Below are positions 39,465 to 48,250 of a stretch of 53,158 nucleotides of DNA, one piece after another (positions within the stretch are counted from its first letter, which is position 1; every line of letters begins with the position of its first letter). The DNA lies in assembly GCF_021531375.1 (NCBI RefSeq), contig NZ_JADYTU010000015.1:1-53158 (forward strand). The letters are read 5' to 3'. The stretch is from Pseudoflavonifractor phocaeensis. Its GTDB lineage: Bacteria; Bacillota; Clostridia; Oscillospirales; Oscillospiraceae. A program made the translations under genes and the position numbers. The notes below the pieces were generated by a model. That model did not search any database and was not told the DNA's origin. It was given only the letters and a program-made list of their open reading frames with translations.

Positions 39465-41060
39465 ATGGAACTGATCACCGGCCGTCCCATCTCCCCCGGC
39501 ATGGCTGTGGGACCCATTCATATTCTTCAGCGGGACGGGGAGCAGGCCTCCCCGTCCTCTGCGTCCACCATACCTCAGCGGGAGCTGGAGCGCTTTCATC
39601 TGGCCTGCCGCCAGACGGCGCAAGCCCTCCGTACCCAGGAGGACAGCGCCCGGACCCAAGCGGGCCAGACCGGAGCCGACATTCTCCACATCCATGCCAT
39701 GCTGCTGGAGGACCCGGACTTTCTGGAGGCCGCCGAGGCGCTGATCCGCGGGGGAACTCCCGCCCACCAAGCCGCTCTGGAGGCGGGCCGGTGCTTCGCT
39801 GCCGCCTTTTCCGCTCTGGAGGACCCCTATCTGCGGGCCCGGTCGGCGGATGTGACAGAGGTGGCACAGCAGGTGGCCGACCATCTGACCGGGCGGCAGG
39901 AAGACCCTCTGCCCCCCTCCCCCGTCCTGCTGGCAGCGGAAGCTCTGGCCCCGGGCCAGCTGCTGCGTTGGGGCAAGGAGCGGCTGTTGGGACTAATCCT
40001 GACCGCCTGCACCCCCACCAGCCACACCGCTATTCTGGCCCGGACTATGGGGCTGCCCCTGATCGTAGTCCCCACTCTGTCCCAGAACTGGCAGGGCCAA
40101 AGGGCCGCTCTGGACGGGTCCGCCGGGCAGCTGTGGCTGGACCCGGACGAAGCTGTTCTCGACCGCTTCACCGCGGCGCAGGCCAGCTGCCAACCACCGG
40201 ATCAGCTGGCCACCCTGCCGTCTGTGACCCAGGATGGCCGTAAGGTGATCTTACTTGCCAATATAGGAGGCCCAGCGGAAGCGTCCGCCGCTCTGGAGCA
40301 AGGCGCCGAAGGGGTTGGACTGTTCCGCAGCGAATTTCTCTTTCTGGATTGGGAGCGTTGTCCCGACGAGGAAACCCAGTTCGCCCTCTACCGTCAGGCG
40401 GTCCAGGCCATGGCCGGACGCCGGGTGGTCATCCGCACACTGGACGCGGGGGCGGACAAGCCCCTCCCCTATCTGGACCTGCCTGCCGAGGAGAACCCCG
40501 CATTGGGCTGCCGGGGCATCCGTCTGTCCCTGGCCCGCCCCGAGCTGTTCCGTCCCCAGCTGCGGGCCATCCTCCGCGCCGCCGTCTACGGCCCCGTCTC
40601 TGTCATGTTCCCCATGGTGTCCGCTCCCCAGGAAGTGATCCGGGCCAAGAAGCTGCTGGAGGAGTGCCGCCGGGCTCTGGAGGCGGAGGGGACTGCCGCC
40701 GGCCCCCTGGAGATCGGGGTCATGATTGAAACCCCCGCCGCCGCCCTGATGGCTGACCAACTGGCCCAGGAGGTGTCTTTCTTCTCCATCGGCACCAACG
40801 ACCTGACCCAGTACACCCTGGCCGCCGACCGGCAGAGCGCCGGCTCCTACGACCCGCACCACCCGGCGGTGCTGGAACTGATCCGAATGAGCGTGGAGAG
40901 CGCCCACCGCCACGGCTGCCGGGCAGCCGTTTGCGGCGAGCTGGCTGCCGACCTGGAGATGACCGCCCAGCTGCTCCGCCTGGGGGTGGACGAGCTGTCT
41001 GTCTCCCCCTCCACCCTGCTCCCCCTGCGGCGGCACATCCGGCAGCTGAATCTGAACTGA
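39465..41060 (+). CDS. ptsI: Phosphoenolpyruvate-protein phosphotransferase (PTS enzyme I)
   Basis: This 531-aa enzyme I takes phosphate from PEP onto a His and passes it to HPr. The phospho-His is H187 in TPTSHTAILAR. The PEP-binding barrel shows GLFRSEFLFLDWE, IRTLDAGADKPLPYL, MFPMVSAPQEV, GVMIETPAAAL, SIGTNDLTQYTLAADR and the active-site Cys in AAVCGELA. It is slightly shorter than the usual 570 residues. The ATG at 39465 follows GGGAGGT by six bases; the ATG at 39459 touches that site. No sugar-specific EII gene is adjacent. A terminator follows. Confidence 0.92.
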   Translation: MELITGRPISPGMAVGPIHILQRDGEQASPSSASTIPQRELERFHLACRQTAQALRTQEDSARTQAGQTGADILHIHAMLLEDPDFLEAAEALIRGGTPAHQAALEAGRCFAAAFSALEDPYLRARSADVTEVAQQVADHLTGRQEDPLPPSPVLLAAEALAPGQLLRWGKERLLGLILTACTPTSHTAILARTMGLPLIVVPTLSQNWQGQRAALDGSAGQLWLDPDEAVLDRFTAAQASCQPPDQLATLPSVTQDGRKVILLANIGGPAEASAALEQGAEGVGLFRSEFLFLDWERCPDEETQFALYRQAVQAMAGRRVVIRTLDAGADKPLPYLDLPAEENPALGCRGIRLSLARPELFRPQLRAILRAAVYGPVSVMFPMVSAPQEVIRAKKLLEECRRALEAEGTAAGPLEIGVMIETPAAALMADQLAQEVSFFSIGTNDLTQYTLAADRQSAGSYDPHHPAVLELIRMSVESAHRHGCRAAVCGELAADLEMTAQLLRLGVDELSVSPSTLLPLRRHIRQLNLN

Positions 41061-41074
41061 AAGCCTTCTGACAC

Positions 41075-41104
41075 AAAAAAGTCCCCGCTCAAGCGGGGAC
41101 TTTT
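41075..41104. terminator. Bidirectional terminator between convergent genes
   Basis: GTCCCCGC (41081-41088) pairs with GCGGGGAC (41093-41100), flanked by six A on the left and four T on the right. It ends both EI and the MarR gene. Confidence 0.88.
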
Positions 41105-41113
41105 CGCGTCCTT

Positions 41114-41563
41114 TTAATCCTTTTCCTTCAATGCGACCTCGGGCATCAGCTCTTGGCCCACCACCTGGAGCATCCGGTCCAGCTGGCTGGCCTCCTCCGG
41201 GGTAAACCGGTTCTTGATCCGGTCCATGACCTCCTGGAGGTAGTTGCTGCTGATGTTGTAGTAGTCCATATACTTCTGAGTGGGACGAAGATGATACTCC
41301 CGCCGGTCCTTGGGGGACTGGATCTTCTCCACATACCCCTTCTGGATCAGGCTGTTCACCTTATAAGCGGCGTTGGGGGAAGAAATATGGACGAAGGAGG
41401 CAAATTCATTGATGGTGGGCTCCTTCAGCGCCAGGATGATCTCCATGCAAAAGGTCTCCACCGCCGTCAGCGTAGCCTCCCGGCTTTGAAACCGGGAAAA
41501 GATCTCCTGGTAAAAATGAAGCTTGAATTTGGTGTACACCTCAGCAAAGCTATCCTCCAGCAA
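41114..41563 (-). CDS. MarR family transcriptional regulator, candidate FabT-like repressor of fatty-acid synthesis
   Basis: This 149-aa winged-helix protein has the MarR layout. The recognition-helix region INEFASFVHISSPNAAYKVNSLIQKGYVEKI is followed by the wing SPKDRREYHL and a long C-terminal dimer helix. It lies directly beyond fabZ at the end of the fatty-acid operon. In streptococci the MarR protein FabT represses the fab genes, so the same role is suggested by position; identity to FabT is not claimed. The TTG start at 41563 follows GGAGGAAG. Its own promoter may overlap the fabZ 3' end. Candidate operators lie before acpP at 52142-52169. Confidence 0.82.
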   Translation of the reverse strand: MLEDSFAEVYTKFKLHFYQEIFSRFQSREATLTAVETFCMEIILALKEPTINEFASFVHISSPNAAYKVNSLIQKGYVEKIQSPKDRREYHLRPTQKYMDYYNISSNYLQEVMDRIKNRFTPEEASQLDRMLQVVGQELMPEVALKEKD

Positions 41564-41626
41564 CGTTCTTCCTCCCTCTCCGGCCGATCTCCCATTTGGA
41601 GCCGCCCTTCTCCTTGTCTTGAAACC

Positions 41627-41655
41627 AGTATACCAAAAGTTTGACCGTTCAGCAA
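41627..41655 (-). promoter_or_regulatory. Candidate promoter of the MarR gene
   Basis: On the minus strand TTGCTG (41650-41655) and TATACT (41627-41632) are 17 bases apart. The -35 lies in the last codons of fabZ, so the regulator could be expressed apart from the long operon. Confidence 0.45.
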
Positions 41656-42095
41656 GGGGAGGCAGGATTTTCCGTCAGCGCGAAGGTCAGCTCCGCCTTG
41701 CAGACGGTCTTTCCGTTCACCGCGGCGGTCGCGGTGCCAAAGCCCACCGGTCCACGCTGGGCGGTGAGCTCACATTCCAGCTCCAACACGTCGCCGGGGC
41801 GGACCTGCCGCTTGAAGCGGGCGTTCTTGATGCCGCCGAAGAGTGCCAGCTTGCCCCGGTTCTCCGGCACGGTGAGGATGGCCACCGCCCCCACCTGAGC
41901 CAGCGCCTCTATGATGAGGACTCCGGGCATCACCTTATAGCCCGGGAAATGGCCCTGGAAGAAGGGCTCATTGGCAGTCACGCACTTGAGGCCCCGGGCG
42001 CTCTGTCCGGACTGGCAGTCGGTGATCTTGTCCACCAGCAGGAAGGGGTAGCGGTGGGGCAGCAGGGCCTCGATCTGGTCGATGTTCAGTTCCAT
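41649..42095 (-). CDS. fabZ: 3-hydroxyacyl-ACP dehydratase FabZ
   Basis: This 148-aa hot-dog-fold enzyme removes water from 3-hydroxyacyl-ACP in the elongation cycle. The catalytic His49 lies in [15 protein letters not shown] and Glu63 in [10 protein letters not shown], with [14 protein letters not shown] at the start. The ATG follows GGGAGGT. fabF ends four bases upstream. It is the last biosynthetic gene of the operon. Confidence 0.96.
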   Translation of the reverse strand: MELNIDQIEALLPHRYPFLLVDKITDCQSGQSARGLKCVTANEPFFQGHFPGYKVMPGVLIIEALAQVGAVAILTVPENRGKLALFGGIKNARFKRQVRPGDVLELECELTAQRGPVGFGTATAAVNGKTVCKAELTFALTENPASPC

Positions 42096-42099
42096 CCCG

Positions 42100-43341
42100 T
42101 CACACCTCCCATTTTCTCAGGACAATGGCGGCATTGTGGCCCCCGAAGCCCAGGGAGTTGGACAGGGCGACCCGAATATCCGCCTTACGTCCCTCATTGG
42201 GCACAATGTCCAGGTCGCAGGCCGGGTCCGCTTCCCGGTAACCGATGGTGGCGGGGACGAAGCCCTCCTTCAGGGCCAGTGCGGTGAAAATGGCTTCCAC
42301 CGCGCCGGCGGCCCCCAGCAGGTGGCCGGTCATGGACTTGGTGGAGCTGACCAGCAGTTTCTGGGCATGACCGCCGAAGGTGCTGTGGATGGCAGCCGTC
42401 TCGCAGGCGTCATTCATGGGGGTGGAGGTGCCGTGGGCGTTGATATAGTCCACCTCCTCCGGGGCGATCCCCGCGTCGGCCAGGGCCTGCGTCATGCAGG
42501 CGGCGCCCCCCGCCCCGCCGGGCGCGGGAGCAGTGATGTGGTGGGCGTCGCAGTTGGCGCCGTAGCCGATGACCTCGGCGTAGATTTTGGCGCCCCGGGA
42601 CTTGGCGTGCTCATACTCCTCCAGCATCAGGACGCCCGCTCCTTCCCCCATGACGAAGCCGGAGCGCTGGGCGTCAAAGGGAATGGAGGCCCGGGCCGGG
42701 TCCTGACTCTCGGTGAGTGCCTTCATGGAGGTGAATCCGCCCATGGCCAGGGGGGTGATGGCGGCCTCGGCGCCGCCGCACAGCATTACCTCGCCATAGC
42801 CGTCCCGGATATGGCGGAAGGCGTCGCCCAGGGCGTTGGTGCCGCCGGCGCAGGCGGTGACCACGCAGGAACACATGCCCCGGAAGCCATAGCGGATGGC
42901 GGCGTGGCCGGCGGCCATGTTGGAGATGATCATGGGGATCATAAAGGGGGACACGGAGTCAAATCCCCGGGCCAGGCCCCGTTCATAGGCCTCCCCCACC
43001 GTTTCGAAGCCGCCGATCCCGCTGGAGATGAGGACGCCGCAGCGGTCCAGATCCTCTTTCTCCAGGTCCAGGCCGCTGTCGGCCACGGCCTGATCGGCAG
43101 CAATGAGGGCAAACCGGGTAAAGGGGTCCATCCGCTTGCTCTCCCGCTTGCCCAGCAGGCCGTCCACGTCCAGATTTTTCACCTCGCCGACCAGCTTTAC
43201 CTTCTGGTTGGCGGTGTCGTAACGGGTGATGGGGGCGATGCCGCACTTGCCCGCCTTCACCGCCTCCCAACTCTCGGCCACTGTGTTGCCGATGGGGTTC
43301 ACCGTGCCCATGCCGGTGATGACTACTCTGCGCTTTTCCAT
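42100..43341 (-). CDS. fabF: Beta-ketoacyl-ACP synthase II (FabF)
   Basis: This 413-aa condensing enzyme extends acyl-ACP with malonyl-ACP. The nucleophile is C164 in [12 protein letters not shown]. The two catalytic His lie in NAHGTSTP and [12 protein letters not shown], and the C-terminal [13 protein letters not shown] is typical. The ATG at 43341 follows GAGGTG by six bases; a GTG nine bases earlier is part of that site. It lies 13 bases after fabG. Confidence 0.97.
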   Translation of the reverse strand: MEKRRVVITGMGTVNPIGNTVAESWEAVKAGKCGIAPITRYDTANQKVKLVGEVKNLDVDGLLGKRESKRMDPFTRFALIAADQAVADSGLDLEKEDLDRCGVLISSGIGGFETVGEAYERGLARGFDSVSPFMIPMIISNMAAGHAAIRYGFRGMCSCVVTACAGGTNALGDAFRHIRDGYGEVMLCGGAEAAITPLAMGGFTSMKALTESQDPARASIPFDAQRSGFVMGEGAGVLMLEEYEHAKSRGAKIYAEVIGYGANCDAHHITAPAPGGAGGAACMTQALADAGIAPEEVDYINAHGTSTPMNDACETAAIHSTFGGHAQKLLVSSTKSMTGHLLGAAGAVEAIFTALALKEGFVPATIGYREADPACDLDIVPNEGRKADIRVALSNSLGFGGHNAAIVLRKWEV

Positions 43342-43354
43342 CTTCTTCACCTCG

Positions 43355-44098
43355 TCAAACGGCCATGCCGCCGTCTACACACAGCACCTGGCCGGTGATA
43401 TAGGCGGAATCCTGTTCCGCGAAAAAGGCCACCGCCCGGGCCACGTCCTCCGGGGCACCGGGGCGGGCCATGGGGATGGTGGACAGCATAGCCTCTCTGG
43501 CCTTCTCGGGCAGAACGGCGGTCATATCTGTGTCGATGAAGCCGGGGGCCACGGCGTTGACGGTGATCCCCCGGGCGGCCAGTTCCTTGGCCGCGGACTT
43601 GGTCAGGCCCAGGATGCCCGCCTTGCTGGCGGCGTAACTGGTCTGGCCCGGGTTACCCCGCAGGCCCACCACGCTGGACAGGTTGACGATCCGGCCGAAG
43701 CGCTGGCGCATCATCAGCTTGGAGGCGGCCTTCATGCAGAAGTAGGCCCCTTTCAGGTTTGTGTCCAGAGTCTGTGTAAAGTCACTTTCCTTGGCGGTCA
43801 TCAGCAGACCGTCCCGGGTGATCCCGGCGTTGTTGACCAGGATGTCCAGTTTACCGAAGCGGTCCTTCACCGCCTTCACCAGCTCCTCACAGGCCTCCGG
43901 TTGGGACACGTCGGCCCGGAAGGGCTCCGCCTCCGCCCCAAGGGCACGGCAGGCCTCCACGGTCTCCCGGGCCGCCGCCTCATTCCCGGCGTAGTTGACG
44001 GCCACAGACGCCCCCCGGCAGGCCAGCTCCAAACAGATAGCCCGGCCGATCCCCCGGCTTCCGCCGGTGACCAGAGCCACAGATCCCTTCATGGTCAT
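43355..44098 (-). CDS. fabG: 3-oxoacyl-ACP reductase FabG
   Basis: This 247-aa short-chain dehydrogenase reduces 3-oxoacyl-ACP with NADPH. The cofactor site is TGGSRGIGRA (11-20). NNAG, the catalytic Ser in VNLSSVVG and Y-x3-K in SYAASKAG follow, and IDTDMT and a final YITGQVLCVDGGMAV match FabG. The ATG overlaps the fabD stop by four bases. Confidence 0.96.
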   Translation of the reverse strand: MTMKGSVALVTGGSRGIGRAICLELACRGASVAVNYAGNEAAARETVEACRALGAEAEPFRADVSQPEACEELVKAVKDRFGKLDILVNNAGITRDGLLMTAKESDFTQTLDTNLKGAYFCMKAASKLMMRQRFGRIVNLSSVVGLRGNPGQTSYAASKAGILGLTKSAAKELAARGITVNAVAPGFIDTDMTAVLPEKAREAMLSTIPMARPGAPEDVARAVAFFAEQDSAYITGQVLCVDGGMAV

Positions 44099-45027
44099 AG
44101 GTCTTCTCCTTTCAGCGCCGCCGTCACCCGCTCAAAGTCGTCGGCGGTGTCGATGTTGTAAGTCTTGATGGAGGGGGCGGTCTTTTTCACAAAGGAGGAC
44201 AGGGTCTTGCCCGGCCCGATCTCCACGATGGTATCCACCCCGTCCGCCTCCATGCGGCGGATAGTGTCCTCCCAGTAGACGGAGGACTGGACCTGCCGCT
44301 CCAGCAGTGCGGGAATGGACTCCTCCTCCGACTTGGGCGCGCCCTTGCAGTTGAAGTAGACAGGCATCTCCATTTTATGGAAGGAAATGGTCTGAAAATG
44401 CCGGTTCAGCACGTCTCCCGCCGGCTTCATCAGCCGGGTATGGAAGGGGCCGCTGACCTTCAGAGGCATGCAGCGCTTGGCACCCAGCTCTTTGGCGATC
44501 TCGCCTGCCCTGTCCACAGCGGCCCGCTCGCCGCCGATGACCAGCTGGCCGGGACAGTTATAATTGCAGATCTGGACCACACCCAGCAAAGAAGCTTCGT
44601 CACAGGCCTGCTGGAGCTTTTCCCGGTCCAGCGCCAAGACGGCGGTCATACCGCAGTCCAGACCGGCGGCGGCCTCCTCCATGGCCCGGCCCCGGAGGGC
44701 GACGGTGCGGATGACGGTGTCCCGGTCCAGTACCCCGGCGGCATACAGGGCGGAGTACTCCCCCAGAGACAGGCCCGCCGCCGCCTGGGGATAGACGCCC
44801 CGCCGGTACAGCAGGTCGGTAACTCCCACGGCGAAGGCCACCATGCAGGGCTGGGTATACCGGGTCTGGGCCAGCTTCTCCTCCGGTCCCTGGAAGGACA
44901 GCTCCTTCAGATCGAAGTCGGCAGGGGCGCTGTTGAGGACGGTACGGAAATCCGGATACCGCTCATAAAAGTCCCGGCCCATGCCCACTTTCTGGCTTCC
45001 CTGGCCGGCGTATACGAACGCGATCAT
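44095..45027 (-). CDS. fabD: Malonyl-CoA-ACP transacylase FabD
   Basis: This 310-aa enzyme moves malonyl from CoA to ACP. It opens IAFVYAGQGSQKVGMG, with the nucleophile S87 in GLSLGEYSAL and the catalytic His in VSGPFHTRLM. The start at 45027 overlaps the stop of the preceding flavoprotein gene (ATGA), the usual coupling in this operon; longer in-frame extensions are read-through of that gene's region. Confidence 0.96.
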   Translation of the reverse strand: MIAFVYAGQGSQKVGMGRDFYERYPDFRTVLNSAPADFDLKELSFQGPEEKLAQTRYTQPCMVAFAVGVTDLLYRRGVYPQAAAGLSLGEYSALYAAGVLDRDTVIRTVALRGRAMEEAAAGLDCGMTAVLALDREKLQQACDEASLLGVVQICNYNCPGQLVIGGERAAVDRAGEIAKELGAKRCMPLKVSGPFHTRLMKPAGDVLNRHFQTISFHKMEMPVYFNCKGAPKSEEESIPALLERQVQSSVYWEDTIRRMEADGVDTIVEIGPGKTLSSFVKKTAPSIKTYNIDTADDFERVTAALKGEDL

Positions 45028-46115
45028 ACTGAGGCGTTCCTCCATTCTTCCATAATTTGATCCATCTGGGCCCGCACCGTGGACATGCTGGTGACGTCTT
45101 CCACATGGGCGCCGCAGAAAAACAACCCGTTTTCCCAGTCCCCCCGGTGGGCCGCGACCAGGGCCCTGGAGATACAGTAGGGGGCATTCCCCGGGTCGCA
45201 GGCCGCCAGACAGCGGATACACCGCTCCGGCTTGGGCTGGACGCCCGCCTCCACCCGCCGGATCAGCGGACTGTGAAGGGCCCGGCCGGGCAGCCCCACG
45301 GGGCTTTTGACAATGACCACATCCTCGGACGTGGCCTTCAGCAGGGCCTGCTTGTATCCCTCGCTGGCGTCGCACTCCTCGGTGGCGATGAACCGGGTGG
45401 CGAACTGCGCTCCCGCGGCGCCCTCCTTCATGTAGCGGGCCATCTCGCCGCCGTTACGGACGCCGCCGGCCACAAAGACCGGGATGTCCCGCCGGTATTT
45501 CTCCTGAAAGGGCGCCAGGGCCTCCCGCACCTCCCGGAGCAGGACGTTGAGAGACTTGGGCCGTCCGGCCTGGGCCTGGCTGGCCTCTTCCGGGGAAAAG
45601 CCCAGGTGCCCTCCCGCCAGGGGGCCCTCCAGCACCACAAAATCCGGGACCCTGTGGTAGCGGCGGTCCCACACCTTACAGATCAGTCCGGCGGCACGGC
45701 CGCTGCTGACTACCGGGGCCAGGGCGGCGGGGTTTTCCGGCACCTCGGCGGCGATGGCGGGCAGATCCATGGGCAGGCCCGCGCCGCTGACCACCGCGTC
45801 CACCCCGGCCCGCAGGGCGGTACGGATGCTGTCGGCATACTGGGTGGTGGCTACCATGGCATTGACCGCCACCAGTCCCGCCCCCTTGGCCATTTCCCTG
45901 GCCCTTCGGACCTGTCTGGCCAGAGCCCGCAGGTTGGCTTCCCTGGGGTCCCGGTCAAAGTCCGGTTCCTGGAATCCGCAGGCGGCTGTGGAGATGGTCC
46001 CCATCCCGCCGCAGGCGGCCACGGCCCCTGCCAGCCGGTCCAGACTGACGCCCACGCCCATTCCGCCCTGCAAAATGGGCAGGGGGAGGGTCTTGCTCCC
46101 GATCGTTACCGCCAT
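45024..46115 (-). CDS. FabK-like nitronate-monooxygenase-family flavoprotein with a C-terminal Cys cluster
   Basis: This 363-aa TIM-barrel flavoprotein of the NPD/FabK family opens LPILQGGMGVGVSLDRLAGAV. It shows GLVAVNAMVAT, VVLEGPLAGGHLGFS and VFVAGGVRNGGEMARYM for FMN binding. It is a paralogue of the adjacent FabK but differs by a C-terminal extension (about 300-363) containing C-x2-C-x3-C and a further Cys (CIRCLAACDPGNAPYC), which may bind a metal or cluster. Its reaction is unknown; a second enoyl-ACP reductase or a redox helper is possible. It overlaps fabK by 10 bases and fabD by 4, so it is fully embedded in the operon. Confidence 0.85.
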   Translation of the reverse strand: MAVTIGSKTLPLPILQGGMGVGVSLDRLAGAVAACGGMGTISTAACGFQEPDFDRDPREANLRALARQVRRAREMAKGAGLVAVNAMVATTQYADSIRTALRAGVDAVVSGAGLPMDLPAIAAEVPENPAALAPVVSSGRAAGLICKVWDRRYHRVPDFVVLEGPLAGGHLGFSPEEASQAQAGRPKSLNVLLREVREALAPFQEKYRRDIPVFVAGGVRNGGEMARYMKEGAAGAQFATRFIATEECDASEGYKQALLKATSEDVVIVKSPVGLPGRALHSPLIRRVEAGVQPKPERCIRCLAACDPGNAPYCISRALVAAHRGDWENGLFFCGAHVEDVTSMSTVRAQMDQIMEEWRNASV

Positions 46116-47041
46116 GTCTCCTCCGCTGTCTTTAAAACAGACGTTCCATCCCGGTACAGCTCCTCCAGGATCTGGCGCAGGGGACGGATCTCATGGAGCA
46201 TTCCCGCCACCTGGCCGGCCATGAGGGAGCCGGTTTTGGTGTCGCCCTCAAAAACCGCCCGGCGCAGGGAGCCCAGCGTATATTTTTCCAGCTCCATCTT
46301 GTCGGCGCCGGCCCTCTCCCGGGCCAGGTACTCCCGGGCCATCTTGTTTTTCAGAATACGGACGGGAGCTCCCACGGAACGGCCGGTCACGGTGGTGTCG
46401 CTGTCCTTGGCTTTCAGCAGGGCCTGCTTGTAGTTGTCATGGATGGGACACTCCTCGCTGACCAGCAGGCAGGTGCCGATCTGAGCGCCGCAGGCCCCCA
46501 GGGCGAAGGCGGCGGCCAGCTGCCGTCCGCTGGCAATACCGCCGGCGGCGATGACGGGCAGGTCGGTCATGTCACAGACCTGAGGCACCAGGGCCATGGT
46601 GGTCAGTTCCCCCACATGGCCGCCGCTTTCCGTGCCCTCGGCGATGAAGCCGTCCACACCCAGGGGGGCCAGACGGCGGACCAGCGCGGTGGCGGACACC
46701 ACAGGGAATACCTTGATGCCGGCCTCCTTCCAGGCGGGGACAAACTGGCTGGGGACGCCGGCGCCGGTGGTGACCACCTTTACGCCCTCCTCTACCACAA
46801 CTTTGGCCATTTCGGGGGCAGCGGGGTTCATGAGCATAATGTTGACGCCGAAAGGCCGATCCGTCAGCTCCTTGCAGCGGCGGATGTGCTCACGCAGCAT
46901 GTCGGCGTTCATTCCGCCCGCGCCGATGAGGCCCAGGGCCCCTGCGTTGGACACGGCGGCGGCAAACTCTCCGGTGGCGATGTTGGCCATGCCGCCCTGG
47001 ATCAGTGGGAACTCAGTCCCCAGCAATTCGTTCAGCTTCAT
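46106..47041 (-). CDS. fabK: Enoyl-ACP reductase II (FabK)
   Basis: This 311-aa FMN enzyme performs the last step of each elongation cycle, reducing trans-2-enoyl-ACP. It opens PLIQGGMANIATGEFAAAVSNAGALGLIG, with GVNIMLMNP, EGTESGGHVGELTTMALVPQV and PVIAAGGIASGRQLAAA as in streptococcal FabK. No fabI gene is seen in the window. The ATG has AAGGAG eight bases upstream. Before it lies a 270-bp gap filled by an inverted-repeat element, an exception in this tightly packed operon. Confidence 0.95.
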   Translation of the reverse strand: MKLNELLGTEFPLIQGGMANIATGEFAAAVSNAGALGLIGAGGMNADMLREHIRRCKELTDRPFGVNIMLMNPAAPEMAKVVVEEGVKVVTTGAGVPSQFVPAWKEAGIKVFPVVSATALVRRLAPLGVDGFIAEGTESGGHVGELTTMALVPQVCDMTDLPVIAAGGIASGRQLAAAFALGACGAQIGTCLLVSEECPIHDNYKQALLKAKDSDTTVTGRSVGAPVRILKNKMAREYLARERAGADKMELEKYTLGSLRRAVFEGDTKTGSLMAGQVAGMLHEIRPLRQILEELYRDGTSVLKTAEETWR

Positions 47042-47085
47042 AATTTTTCTCCTTACGGATGATTCCGTTGGTTGAATGAGTGGAC

Positions 47086-47316
47086 GGTAAATTTTAGTTT
47101 ATGGATGTATTATGGGGCGTCGGGGACGCCGCCCCCTACGCACGGTTCACAATATGGCTTCGTAGGGGGCGGCCTCTGGACGCCCCGCCCGTAGGGCGGC
47201 CCCTTGGGGCCGCCGCCAAAATACGGCGGGGGCAAGACGCCGCCAAAATACGGCGGGGGCAAGCCCCCGCCCTACCAAGCCCTCACCCTACATGAAACGA
47301 TAAACTAAAATTTACC
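47086..47316. repeat. MITE-like inverted-repeat element between fabH and fabK
   Basis: Perfect 17-bp terminal inverted repeats GGTAAATTTTAGTTTAT (47086-47102) and 47300-47316 bound a 231-bp non-coding unit. Inside are a 13-bp hairpin (47128-47140 with 47161-47173), an outer stem (47114-47121 with 47179-47186) and two tandem copies of a 26-bp direct repeat (47211-47236, 47238-47263). The right end contains the fabH stop codon. The end sequence recurs at 93-106. No target duplication was evident. Confidence 0.78.
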
Positions 47317-48250
47317 ATCTCAGCAGGGCGCCGGCCCAGGTGAGGCCGCCGCCAAAGCCCACAGTGAGCACCCGCATTCCGGGACTCAGACTCCCCTCCT
47401 GGACCAGCTCGTCCAGAGCTATGGGGATACTGGCCGCCGACGTGTTGCCGTAGCGGGCCATATTCTTATAAAAGAGCCCCTCCCGAGCCTTCAGCTTTCT
47501 GGCCACATGGTCGATGATCCGGGCGTTGGCCTGGTGGCAGACCACCAGGTCCAGATCGTCGATGGAGCAGCCCTCCGCCTCCAACAGCTGCCGGATGGAA
47601 GCCTCCACCACCTCCACCGCGAAGCGGAACACCGCCTTGCCGTCCATATGAACGGCGGAAGGGACGGGACCGGGTCCCTCCACCATGATGCTGGCCGGGT
47701 CTCCCCGGGAGCCGAATACAGTGTGCCAGACGGCGGACTCGTCCCGCTCCATGACCGCCGCGCCGCAGCCGTCCCCAAAGAGGACGCAGGTGTTCCGGTC
47801 GGTCATGTCCAGCACCCGGCTGATCACCTCGCAGCCCACCACCAGGGCATAGGGCCGGGCGGCCTCGGCCAGCAGGGCGTGGGCCGTTTTCAGGCCGTAC
47901 AGAAAACCGGCGCAGGCGGCATTCAGATCAAAGCAGAGGGTATCCTCCTTCAGTCCCAGCCGCTCTTGCAGCAGGCAGGCCATGGAGGGGCTGGCATAGT
48001 CGGGGGTAAAGGTGGCCACCAGGCACACCCCCACCTCCTCCGGCTTCAGCCCCGCCCGGTCCAGCGCCTGACGGGCCGCCCCCGCCGCCAGGTCCAGGCC
48101 CGACTCTCCGGTACAGAAGCGGCGGCTGTGGATGCCGGTGCGGCTGAACACCCACTGGTCGCTGGTGTCCACCTGCCGGCTCAGTTCTTCGTTGGTCACC
48201 ACCCGGCTGGGCAGACACCGGCCGGTGGCGAGGATCTTGGGTGCGCTCAT
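47312..48250 (-). CDS. fabH: Beta-ketoacyl-ACP synthase III (FabH)
   Basis: This 312-aa enzyme starts fatty-acid synthesis by joining acetyl-CoA (or a branched primer) to malonyl-ACP. The catalytic triad is Cys113 in NAACAGFLYG, His in VCHQANARI and Asn in YGNTSAASIP. The C-terminus GFGGGLTWAGALLRW is complete. Its TAA stop lies inside the right end of the inverted-repeat element. The ATG overlaps the accA stop (ATGA). Confidence 0.96.
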   Translation of the reverse strand: MSAPKILATGRCLPSRVVTNEELSRQVDTSDQWVFSRTGIHSRRFCTGESGLDLAAGAARQALDRAGLKPEEVGVCLVATFTPDYASPSMACLLQERLGLKEDTLCFDLNAACAGFLYGLKTAHALLAEAARPYALVVGCEVISRVLDMTDRNTCVLFGDGCGAAVMERDESAVWHTVFGSRGDPASIMVEGPGPVPSAVHMDGKAVFRFAVEVVEASIRQLLEAEGCSIDDLDLVVCHQANARIIDHVARKLKAREGLFYKNMARYGNTSAASIPIALDELVQEGSLSPGMRVLTVGFGGGLTWAGALLRW

